In this document: positions 13,239 through 23,975 of the stretch, in pieces
Layout of the letters: every line of letters begins with the position of its first letter
Position numbering within the stretch: the first letter of the stretch is position 1
Source: Heterostelium album PN500
Taxonomy: Eukaryota; Evosea; Eumycetozoa; Acytosteliales; Acytosteliaceae
Reading direction: 5' to 3'
NCBI RefSeq assembly: GCF_000004825.1
Contig: NW_008805090.1
Location: 248,001-312,000 of the forward strand
Length of the DNA stretch: 64,000 nucleotides
The notes under the pieces: model-generated
Told to the model about the DNA's origin: nothing
What the model saw: the letters and a program-made list of their open reading frames with translations, nothing else
Databases searched by the model: none
Position numbers and translations under genes: made by a program

Positions 13239-14435
13239 ATGCAAGGATTTGGTAATAGTGATTTTGGAAGTGCATCGGCACCTCCTAATCAATCACGTAG
13301 TAGCAGATCGATTGGCGGTGGATTCCAAGAGAAGAATCCATGGCTAGAGACAATGAAGCTCTTTGATTTCTATCCAAAGCTAGACGATAGTGTACCGATG
13401 CAAAAGACGGTGTACGGCGGTGTCATCACAGCGATCTGCATGATATTCACAATGTTTCTGCTCTGTTCGGAGCTGTACTACTATACATTCCCGATTCGTG
13501 ATCATTCACTCAAGGTCGATGTCACTCGTGGCAATCGGCTGCTGATCAATATCGACATCCACTTTCCAAGTCTGATCTGTTCCGATATCAATGTGGAGTC
13601 GATCGACGGTATCGATGGTCGTCCAATCAAGGATGCATCGTACCAGATCGTTCGTGAGCGTTTGGATCGCAACGGTGTCGTCATCGATCCGTCGAATCCA
13701 CCACCCGGTTTCTTTGAGTGCGTCAGCTGCCGATTGCCAGCCAACTCCAAGTATGCCGTGCTCTATCCTCAGCGTTGCTGCAACAAGTGCGACGACCTAC
13801 GTGAATTCTACCGCACCAACAAGATTCCACAGCACTACGCCGACCAGTCGCCACAGTGTATGATTAGCGATCCCGAAGCGGAAGACGAAGGTTGTCGTAT
13901 CTACGGTACACTCTGGGTGCAAAAGATGAAGGGTGACATCCATATTTTGGCCGGTAAGGGTGTAGAGGACAACTCACACGGACACGGACACCACGTGCAC
14001 ATGTACACTCCGGAGATGCTGGCGCGTATTCACAAATTCAACATCTCACATCACATTCATCAGTTTTCTTTCGGTAATCACGTGGAGGGATTGATCAACC
14101 CGTTGGAGGGCTACGGAATTCTGACACACGGTCTCGGATTGCAGACCTACTACATCAAGGTGGTACCAACCATCTACCGTCAGAACGACTACATCCTCGA
14201 GACCAACCAATACTCATACACCACCGAGTACAAAGGTATCAGACCGGGTTACAATGCACCGGGAATCTACTTTAAATACGATTTGTCACCACTCATGATT
14301 GAAGTCGATCAATCATCGAAACCATTTGTAGAATTAGTAACCTCGGTTTGCGCAATCGGTGGTGGTATGTACGTTGTATTCGGTATAATATATTCTGTTT
14401 TATTAAAAGTAATAACAAATAAAAAGAATAAATAA
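13239..14435 (+). CDS. ergic3: ERGIC3/Erv46-like ER-Golgi cargo receptor
   Basis: Members of this family (Erv46 in yeast, ERGIC3 in animals) cycle between ER and Golgi in COPI/COPII vesicles as part of a cargo receptor with Erv41/ERGIC2. The intronless gene encodes 398 aa, a normal family length. The N-terminal segment LKLFDFYPKLDD-like (here MKLFDFYPKLDDSVPMQKTV) precedes transmembrane helix 1 around residues 57-80. A long luminal domain follows with clustered cysteines (CVSCR, CCNKCDDL, DEGCRIYG) and the family motif GDIHILAGKG. A second helix lies near the C-terminus (around 363-387). The short cytosolic tail ends KVITNKKNK, lysine-rich as expected for COPI binding. Codon use is GC-rich relative to flanks. 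The start is the first in-frame ATG, in an A/G-rich context. Confidence 0.93.
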   Translation: MQGFGNSDFGSASAPPNQSRSSRSIGGGFQEKNPWLETMKLFDFYPKLDDSVPMQKTVYGGVITAICMIFTMFLLCSELYYYTFPIRDHSLKVDVTRGNRLLINIDIHFPSLICSDINVESIDGIDGRPIKDASYQIVRERLDRNGVVIDPSNPPPGFFECVSCRLPANSKYAVLYPQRCCNKCDDLREFYRTNKIPQHYADQSPQCMISDPEAEDEGCRIYGTLWVQKMKGDIHILAGKGVEDNSHGHGHHVHMYTPEMLARIHKFNISHHIHQFSFGNHVEGLINPLEGYGILTHGLGLQTYYIKVVPTIYRQNDYILETNQYSYTTEYKGIRPGYNAPGIYFKYDLSPLMIEVDQSSKPFVELVTSVCAIGGGMYVVFGIIYSVLLKVITNKKNK

Positions 14436-14511
14436 ATATAATAATAATAATAATAAAGATATATAAAGAAAAGAAAATACATGTTTTATTTTATTGATTT
14501 ATTGTTTATCT

Positions 14512-16031
14512 TTATAACCATCCACTTCTTCTAAATAAAATTGCAATGGTTGTTGAGAATACAATCATGAATGCTATGATTCCTATGAAGGTATGATAGT
14601 TGTCACCACCGGGTTCACCGTAGAATCCGGGGTAGCGTACGTTCATTCCCATGACACCGGCTAACAGTGACATCGGGGTGAAGATAGTGCTGATGGCGGT
14701 GAACTTTCGCATGCTACGATCGATGCTATTCGATGCATTGCTCACCTCTAGTGATACTCGCGCCATGTAGATATTGCTCAGATTACTAAGTAGCTTCTGA
14801 GAGAGTGTCAGCTTTTGCAGTAGTCTGACCGTGTGATCTTGCACGTTTCTCAGGTAGCGCTGAGTGAATTTCGGAATGATCTTCTCGTCGGCACGCAGTA
14901 GAATGCTTATGATCTCATTCTTACCAAAGACACCGCCGTGCAGGTTGGTGACACGTTTGCTCGCCAGACCGATACGTGTGTGCAGTTCATCCTGTTTCAG
15001 CCCGCTAAGCACCATGATCAGGTCGTCGAGTGAACGCGTCTCCAACATGAGCTTATCGACCAGGTCAGTGTAGATATCGATCACCACATCGAGATAGGCA
15101 TATACAATAAACGGTGCAGAAGGCAACGTTCCAATATCCGACGACGAAGAGCTAGGTCTTGGTGATGTTGTTGTGGCCAGAACATTGCCAACCGAAAGAT
15201 TACCCATACCACTGTTGTCAGTTGTTGCAACCGTTGTTTTCATCTTGTGTTGATGTGCACGTCGACGCGAAAGAGTCGACGACGATAGAGTAGATCGCGA
15301 TTGTTGAATCATAAACTTTGAGGTCGGTGAATAGCTGATCATTCGAAGCACCTGTCTAGTACTGATCATCGGTTTCTGGTGGAATGTCATCACCATATTC
15401 CTAAACAACACGATATTCAAACATCCCGATACCAAGTTATTGGAACCCTCTTCATAGTGTATCTCATTCACAACAATAAATATATGATTTTGAAAGAATT
15501 CACATTTCTCTCTTGTACCTATAAAAATAAACAAAACAAAACAATGATAATGAAAATGATATTTTAACAATACAAAATTCTAGCTAGCTATTTACATTAT
15601 CTTTAAACTTGTTACGTACCTTGATTAATAATATCTTTTTTTGTTAAATAATGTATACCAACTAAATTACAAATATCATTGAGCTCTCTTTCATCTAAAC
15701 CTTGAAAGTCAATCCACTGATGTAATCTATCACTCGATATTTTATCTTTTTCATTTTGTTGTGCTTGTTGTTGCTGTTGTTTAAAATCACAAAGTACCTC
15801 TCTTATCTGATCATAAGTATAACCAACAGCTTTCTGTTGTCCTGATGTGGTTAAAACTATATGCTAATCATTATTATTTGAAAATATTAGATTATCAATA
15901 ATATATAACTATAATAAATAAATAGTAATAAATAATAGCAAACATACTTTGCCAGTTGATAGTAATAATGATTCATTCTCCACCAAGAATGTAGAGGTAT
16001 TTCTTTGTGATGATGAGTATCCGAAATACAT
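14512..16031 (-). CDS. CorA/Mrs2-like Mg2+ transporter family protein
   Basis: CorA proteins form pentameric Mg2+ channels in membranes. The exons are 16031-15948, 15863-15620 and 15518-14512, giving 444 aa with a continuous frame. The N-terminal part has the family-like stretch LNDICNLVGIHYLTKKDI. A long helical stalk region follows, with a low-complexity Ser-rich insert around residues 210-260. Near the C-terminus come helix 1 (FTPMSLLAGVMGMN, containing the diagnostic GMN motif), a short loop with acidic/Gly residues, and helix 2 (FIGIIAFMIVFSTTIAILF). The tail is very short (RRSGWL). The membrane it occupies is not evident; no clear mitochondrial presequence is seen. It converges on the ERGIC3 gene, with 76 bp between stop codons. 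An alternative acceptor 6 nt downstream of 15863 would remove two residues. Confidence 0.88.
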
Positions 16032-16321
16032 ATTATTATGATTATTACGATTATTATGATTTTGATTATTATTAATTTACAATTACAGAGTCAGATAAGA
16101 TGGATCGTGAGATGACGACGATGAAATATTACAGTGTAATAATGATAAACCTAGAATACACTAATTAATTACATTTATTCAATAAATAATATTATTATCA
16201 CATCAACTGATTGACTGATTGATGAATATTTTTGTATTACAAAGTTTTAATTTTTTTTTTTCCCAAACTAAACTCTAAATTTAAATTCACATGACCACCG
16301 ATTAATATAATAATATTAAAC

Positions 16322-17561
16322 ATGTAAGTACTTAATACTTTAAATATTATATTATATTTATATAATTAATTAAAATTCTAATAAATTTATTAATTGGTTT
16401 AAAATTATACTACTATAGGAGTAATAATAATGCTAAAAATAATAATAGACACTGGTGTAAATATTGTGAGATATTCATTCATCCAAACCAAGCTGTAAGT
16501 ATATAATAATAATAATGATTTTTTTGATGTTTATACACACAATAAATTGGTTTGTAGTATAATTGTGTTACTAATGATAAATATTTATCATCATTATCAC
16601 TATTTATAGAGTATAAAGAATCATGAAAATGGATGGAGTCACAAAATAAAGGTATCTAAATACTTGGATGCTCAGAAACGTGTAAAGAAAAGCGATGAAA
16701 TCGAAAATCAGAAACATCAAAAGGAAATACAATCTATTATCAAAGCTGGTGAAAAGGAATATGATGAAAAAGATGCCGAGTATCAACAACAGGAGCAACA
16801 ACAGCAGTATCAAGAACAATATCAAAACTATGCTTATCAACAACATATACAGCCACAACAATATAATACAATAGAAGAATACAATGCTGCATGTCAACAA
16901 TATTACAATGATTATTATAATTATTATTATTATGGTGCATATCAACAACAACAACAGCAACATGTTGACTATGGACAACAACAACAACAACAACAACAAG
17001 TTGAATATGAACAACAGCAGCAACAGCAGCAACAACAACAACCAAATGTAGATAATAGAAAGTTACAACAAGTAAATAATAAAAGATTGCTAGAGAAACA
17101 GAAACAACAAGATATGATAAAAAAGATAAAGGAACAAGTAGAAAGAGAGAATGCGAACAAAAATGAATATAATGGTTTTAGTAAGGAGGAGCATGATATC
17201 ATCTCAAAGAAACTGAAAGAATATAATGAAAAGAAGAAGGAAAAAGAAGAGACAAAACTACAAAAGAAAGAAGATGATCATGATGATGATGAAGAGGGAG
17301 AAGGAGATGATGCTCATGATAGTGACGACGATGATGATGGTGAACCAAAGACAAGTATTACAGAAGAATCTACTGGAATTGGTGGTTGGGTATCAGTTAG
17401 ACCAAGTGAAAGTATGTTTAATTCCCATAGCAGTAGCATAGCAACCAACAGCGCCAATAGCAATCAAACTGAAACCAATCATTCAAATGACCAAGATGAC
17501 GAAGATAATGATGCAAACTCTGAAGACGAAGAAACAGTCGATATGACAAAAAGAATTTCAC

Positions 17562-17593
<32 letters not shown>

Positions 17594-17737
17594 GGTAGTA
17601 CTAGTAAAGCAGCTCAATTACATTCCAACAAAAACGACGATATCAAAACAGAGGATTTACAAGTACCTAAAGTACAATTCTCATTTAAAAAGACAACAAC
17701 AAACAGAAATACAAGAAAGAAAACAGACAATGATTAA
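16322..17737 (+). CDS. WBP4/FBP21-like U1-type zinc-finger protein, no WW domain
   Basis: The proposed exons are 16322-16323 (AT), 16419-16494 and 16610-17737, giving 401 aa. The start codon is formed by splicing AT to G: the intron begins GTAAGT directly after AT and ends TATAG before G. No other in-frame ATG precedes the zinc finger. The N-terminus has a U1-C/matrin-type finger with C14, C17, H31 and H37, followed by a helical KVSKYLDAQKRVKK stretch, as in WBP4 (FBP21), a spliceosomal B-complex protein. The middle, where WBP4 carries two WW domains, is a Gln/Tyr-rich and coiled-coil region here. The C-terminal portion has GGWVSVRP and VQFSFKK, which resemble the WBP4 tail. It converges on erkA. 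Assignment to the WBP4 group rests on the finger and tail; loss of WW domains leaves some doubt. Confidence 0.78.
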
Positions 17738-17926
17738 TACATCATTGTTTTTGTTTTTAGTTTATTTTTATTATATTAATAATTTAATTTAGTTTTTTTG
17801 TTATTTTTTATTTATTTTACAAAATGTTGTTATGTTTGATAATACATCCTATTGGGATGATTGATTAATAATAATGGTATTAAGTGTTGATATTTAGTTT
17901 AGTTATTACAGTTTGTATTGTTTGTT

Positions 17927-19796
<1,870 letters not shown>

Positions 19797-20267
19797 CTTT
19801 ATTAGAAAATCAATGTATACTATTTATACTATTTATACTTAATATAAATTTAGTATATCTTTTTTTGTTTAATATATCTCTAAATATTTTCGTTAAGATA
19901 TGAAAAATAATTATTGAAAAACAAAAAAATAAAAAAAAGAACAACCTAATTTTAGCTGCGCAAAAATAATCAAAAGAAAAAAAAAATTGTTATGAACAAA
20001 TAAATCAAAAAGTTTTAACTTTCAGTTTGTTTGGTTTAACCAAAAAAGGTTATTTTCTTTTTTTTTTTTTTTTTTTTTCAAAAAATTTTAAGTTAAAATT
20101 TGTGTTTATTGAATGCCTTTCCTTTCTATTTTTTATTATTATAGTTTTTGTCTGTTTAAAAAAAAAAAAAAAAGAAATAAACATTCAAGAGGTGAAGTGA
20201 AGTTAAAAAAAAAAAATATCATTTTTTTGAAATTTCATCAGTTCAAAAAATCTTTCTATTTTATATC
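19797..20267. other. Upstream region of erkA
   Basis: AT-rich DNA with long A and T runs lies between the erkA start and the first U1 gene. I see no gene. It probably contains the erkA promoter (inferred from position). Confidence 0.5.
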
Positions 20268-20276
20268 AACCCATAA
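20268..20276 (+). promoter_or_regulatory. DUSE (snRNA upstream element), U1 copy 1
   Basis: AACCCATAA lies 63 nt upstream of the predicted U1 5' end. It matches the Dictyostelium upstream sequence element found before small spliceosomal and other nuclear RNA genes. The same element occurs at the same spacing before the second U1 copy, and the sequence between element and transcript is largely conserved in both. Confidence 0.85.
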
Positions 20277-20330
20277 TGATATTGATTCGATTTAGGCAAT
20301 TTGACGGATAAGTCCAAGACCTAACAAATC

Positions 20331-20493
20331 ATACTTACCTGATGACAATGATTTGGTGATCAACTCAGGCCAAATCTTCTCTTTTTGTCGTTCCTCTTGC
20401 ACACCTGGGATGTATTAAGGCGACTAACCGTAAGGCTAGTCGGTTATCAAATTTCTGGTAGTGGTGGAGTTTGCGCTCGTCGCATCTCCACTG
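20331..20493 (+). ncRNA. U1 spliceosomal snRNA, copy 1
   Basis: The 163-nt transcript begins ATACTTACCTG, which pairs with 5' splice sites. Stem-loop I is formed by GATTTGG / CCAAATC around a TGATCAACTCAGG loop, similar to the U1-70K site. Stem-loop II presents TTGCACACC, like the U1A-binding loop. Stem-loop III is CGACTA / TAGTCG. The Sm site is AAATTTCTGG, followed by the terminal stem GTGGAG / CTCCAC. The copy at 39934 is identical except for A versus G at transcript position 17. The 3' flank TACATTAAAT.AATTT.AA.GATAAAAA is also shared, probably a 3'-end-formation signal. The transcript ends are inferred by comparison with the U1 family. Confidence 0.95.
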
Positions 20494-21031
20494 TACATTA
20501 AATAATTTAAAAGATAAAAAAATATAATTGAATGTTCGAGAGAATATTAGAACTGATGAAAATTGAGAAGTTTATAAATTTTTTTTAACCTTTTATCAAT
20601 CTTAAATAGAGTAAATAATCTAACTTCGATAGTAAGCTGAACCTCTGCACTAATATATAGATATCCCTTTTTTTTTAATTCTATATTTCAGCTGAACATT
20701 ATCATATTGTTAACTCAATTTTTTTATTCAAAGGTATTCTTGTAAAATTTAAAGTAAAAAAAAAAAATTAAATTTCTTGCCCTGGGATGGGATTCAAGAA
20801 AAGATGGATCGTATGCAATTTTTTTGGGTTTTGTTGATACCGTCAAGATATTTTACAATTTTTTTTTCAAATTTGAAAATAAGATAAGATATTTTATTTT
20901 TTTATTCCTGGTTCGTCGAATCTACGGTATTCCTTCGCCTCAACAATTCGATTGTTTTACTTCCTCTTCAATTAAATCTTTTCACTTTTTTATATATATA
21001 TATTTTTGTATTATTAAAAATAAGATCATTT
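20494..21031. other. Intergenic, U1 copy 1 to small secreted gene
   Basis: This is AT-rich sequence. The first 30-40 nt match the 3' flank of the other U1 gene; the rest shows no gene. A TATA-rich stretch (TATATATATA near 20990-21000) precedes the next start codon. Confidence 0.5.
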
Positions 21032-21430
21032 ATGAAATTTATAACTTTAGCTTTATTCGTCTTGCTGGTCGTTGGTATGATCAATGCCCTCCAAGTTGTT
21101 GACAAAGTCGACAAACCATCATTCTGTCCAACTATTCACAAGGAATGGGAATGTATGCTTGCAGGACAAGTTTGTGTTTGGAATAAAGGAAAATGCCAGT
21201 CTAACCCATACTCTACAACTCAAGAAGAAGAGAGTGCCAAGCCATCAAAGGAATATGTTTCTTCACTCTTGGAAGGTTTCACCTTGAACCAGAACGATAA
21301 CTCTGATGTTGCCGAAATGCTAAAGAACAATGAATGGGCTTGCAATATTCTCAAGACACCAGCCAAGTGTCTAATTGGTACAATGGCTGGTCATTGTTTA
21401 TGGTGGGGTGGTAAATGTCATACTGTCTAA
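21032..21430 (+). CDS. Small secreted cysteine-rich protein with two internal repeats
   Basis: The intronless gene encodes 132 aa. The first ~19 residues (MKFITLALFVLLVVGMINA) are a clear signal peptide. The mature part contains eight cysteines in two similar modules: EWECMLAGQVCVWNKGKC near residues 38-55 and, towards the C-terminus, EWAC...AGHCLWWGGKC, joined by an acidic Ser/Asn-rich linker. Each module ends with the pattern AG-x-(x)-C-x-W-x-(x)-GKC, suggesting a tandem duplication with paired disulfides. I do not recognise the family. Secretion is predicted; the function is unknown. An AATAAA follows the stop, and the next gene converges from the right. Confidence 0.85.
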   Translation: MKFITLALFVLLVVGMINALQVVDKVDKPSFCPTIHKEWECMLAGQVCVWNKGKCQSNPYSTTQEEESAKPSKEYVSSLLEGFTLNQNDNSDVAEMLKNNEWACNILKTPAKCLIGTMAGHCLWWGGKCHTV

Positions 21431-21736
21431 ACCCTTCTCTTTTCAATGCAATCAGTATCAATAGTATAAATATTCAAATAAAAATAAATCTTTTATTCAT
21501 TATTTCTTAAGATTTAGTTTTGTAAATTAATTTACTAAAAATAAATATTTTAATACAAAAAAAAAAACCTATGTATTCAATATCTAGAATTTCCAAAATA
21601 TTTATCCATTTTATAATATAAATATTGGATCTAAATAATATCTAATTTTTTTTATATGTAATAAATTGAATAAACAAAATTGTACCATGTTTTTGGCCAA
21701 AAAGAGAAATTGAAAATTTCTAATGAAATATTAATA

Positions 21737-23689
21737 TTAATTGATAGATGATAGTTTATTTAATAAATTCTTAACTCTTTGATTATCATCTGAGGATATT
21801 TTAATGAGGATCTGAATAGTCGATTCAATTGACTTCTTTGGTATGTTGTTTAATGATTTAGATTTACTGACAATGTATTCCAATGTTGTTAGATAAGAGG
21901 GATATCTTTTAATATGATTAATATCCTTTCCAATGATATCTTCGAATATCATATTTGTATTATTATCTATGAACTGCTGATAGTTTATAGTTGATATGTT
22001 TTGAGATATTTGATTTAATTGTTCAACTGACGTCGATAAAGATAATGATATATCCAATAGAATTAATAGTCTTGTAATTAAATTGATTGATTTAGGAGTG
22101 CCACTATGAATAGCTTTGTTGAATCTCATGGAAACAATAGTCAATATCTCGAGAGAAGTTGATTGACAACGATTAGATTGTTCTGTATAAAGTAACTGTA
22201 GTTGTGTTTGTAATAGATTAAGCAATACGATGTCATTGATTGCTGTTGTTGTTGGTACTGTTGTAATTATATGTTTGAGTACTCTCAACAGACTGTGTAG
22301 TGTGTCTCTGTGTGTTGGTGTTGTCAACTCTTGTTTTACCAATGACAGCAGACGAGGTAGTACAACAGAGCTATCCATAGATGCACCTACCAGCTTGCAT
22401 ATCTCGACTATCTTTAGCTGAATAGACGGTATCATATCGTTTTCCTCCACTGAAAGAACCTGTAGAATGGCATCGATGAACGGTAGCATAGACTCTCCAC
22501 CCAGATAACAAAGCATAAGATACAATATTCCCACTTTAATCTCTCTGGAGTTTGGATCCAATTCATTGTTGTGAAAGTTTGAATAGTAATATCTCATGAT
22601 CTTCTTTGCATTCTGTCGTAGATATTTCTTTGATCTCTCGTCTATTGCCATTGTATTAGATTGATACCATGTTAGATTCAATGATTTTATAATTGAATCA
22701 ATATCGATTGTTGCTGTTGTTTCTTTATCTTGTTGTTCATCTGATTCTACCTCTTCTTTTAGACATATTTGTGCAATGTTTGATAGCGATTGGTGAGATG
22801 ATTCTAATACGTTGGGAATGTCGGATGCACAGAGTGAGAGTAGACAGTTCAATAGGAGTGCATTGTGTTGACGAAACGATGAACGAACATCGCTACACAT
22901 CCAGTGTTGTAGAGATGTAGCAAGAGTGTTTCGCACGGCTGGAGAGTGGTCGATCGCCAACGCTGTAAGATGCTGTTCGATTGCATCGATCATCTTGATA
23001 GCTCCACACTTGCTGACAAACACTGTCAATGCCTGTAACGATAGTGATCGTATCTTTTGATGACGATCCGCTAGGTTGTTGATTAAGCTCGGTACCAGCT
23101 GACCCGTATACAATAGCATTCGCGTCGGTATCTTCTCGGTAAGATGAATGATTGTTGCGGTTGTCAGTTCGATCTGTTGGTGATTACGATCGGTAAGAGC
23201 ACGCTTGAAAATAACAACAAATTGTTCACAATATGCTGATAGTAGTTGTTGATCTATTGAATTGTTATTGTTGTTGTTGTTGTTGTTATTTTTGGTGATA
23301 AGTGTATCTATCAATTCGATTATGTTGATTCTAACTTCCTCTACTTCTTCTTTTGCTAGTTGGTTGTCGAGTTGCAAGAGAAGACGTCGATCGAACATCG
23401 TTGTGACAAACAAGCCTGGCTCAGTCGAGACTGCCAAATGGGTCATCATCGATATGCTAAACATTCTAGATCGTTCAAGACCATCTTGAAGAAGCGTCAA
23501 TAGACACGATGAAAGACATTCTATCAGCTCGATTTGGTGTGATCGATCGTTTGTATAGAGATCTGCATTGTCGACAATTGACTTTTGTAATCTTTCAATT
23601 GCCTTTTTCCTTTGAAATGTACTACCACCTTCTTTACATAATATATTTACATCACTATTAATAATATCTTTTAATTCATTGAATATCAT
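21737..23689 (-). CDS. HEAT-repeat protein, possibly DNAAF5/HEATR2-related
   Basis: One exon encodes 650 aa made of helical pairs typical of HEAT repeats from end to end, for example LVPSLINNLADRHQKIRSLS and AIDHSPAVRNTLATSLQHWM. A short poly-N insert lies near residue 140. There is no signal peptide or membrane helix. The order and spacing of repeats, including the segment before and after an acidic loop near residue 310-330, recall DNAAF5 (HEATR2), a cytosolic factor for assembly of axonemal dynein in ciliated organisms. Dictyostelids have no cilia, so that identity is tentative and another HEAT family is possible. The gene has more GC than its flanks and appears intact. It converges on the small secreted gene about 300 bp away. 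Confidence 0.75.
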   Translation of the reverse strand: MIFNELKDIINSDVNILCKEGGSTFQRKKAIERLQKSIVDNADLYTNDRSHQIELIECLSSCLLTLLQDGLERSRMFSISMMTHLAVSTEPGLFVTTMFDRRLLLQLDNQLAKEEVEEVRINIIELIDTLITKNNNNNNNNNNSIDQQLLSAYCEQFVVIFKRALTDRNHQQIELTTATIIHLTEKIPTRMLLYTGQLVPSLINNLADRHQKIRSLSLQALTVFVSKCGAIKMIDAIEQHLTALAIDHSPAVRNTLATSLQHWMCSDVRSSFRQHNALLLNCLLSLCASDIPNVLESSHQSLSNIAQICLKEEVESDEQQDKETTATIDIDSIIKSLNLTWYQSNTMAIDERSKKYLRQNAKKIMRYYYSNFHNNELDPNSREIKVGILYLMLCYLGGESMLPFIDAILQVLSVEENDMIPSIQLKIVEICKLVGASMDSSVVLPRLLSLVKQELTTPTHRDTLHSLLRVLKHIITTVPTTTAINDIVLLNLLQTQLQLLYTEQSNRCQSTSLEILTIVSMRFNKAIHSGTPKSINLITRLLILLDISLSLSTSVEQLNQISQNISTINYQQFIDNNTNMIFEDIIGKDINHIKRYPSYLTTLEYIVSKSKSLNNIPKKSIESTIQILIKISSDDNQRVKNLLNKLSSIN

Positions 23690-23975
23690 TATATATCTTA
23701 AAATTAATAGTAGATGAATTAAAACGAAAAACGAAAATTAAACACAGAAAAAAAAAAATCGATAACATTCGTCTTTAGACATTGACTAACTTTGTTTCGT
23801 TTAAAAATAAATGATAACTTAATTGTCAACAAATTAATTTATAAATAGTTATTTTCTATTACTTTTTGATGTCACCTTTCCTTACACAAGAAAAGAATAT
23901 TACATTATTTATTAGAAGTAGATAATTTACAATTGTAAAAATTAGGTTGAACAAACTCTTGATTTGTATGTATTT

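Noticed and set aside
16604-17045. Leu- and Val-rich antisense frames
   Set aside because: They are the reverse strand of CAA/CAG repeats in the WBP4-like gene; composition is explained by the repeat.
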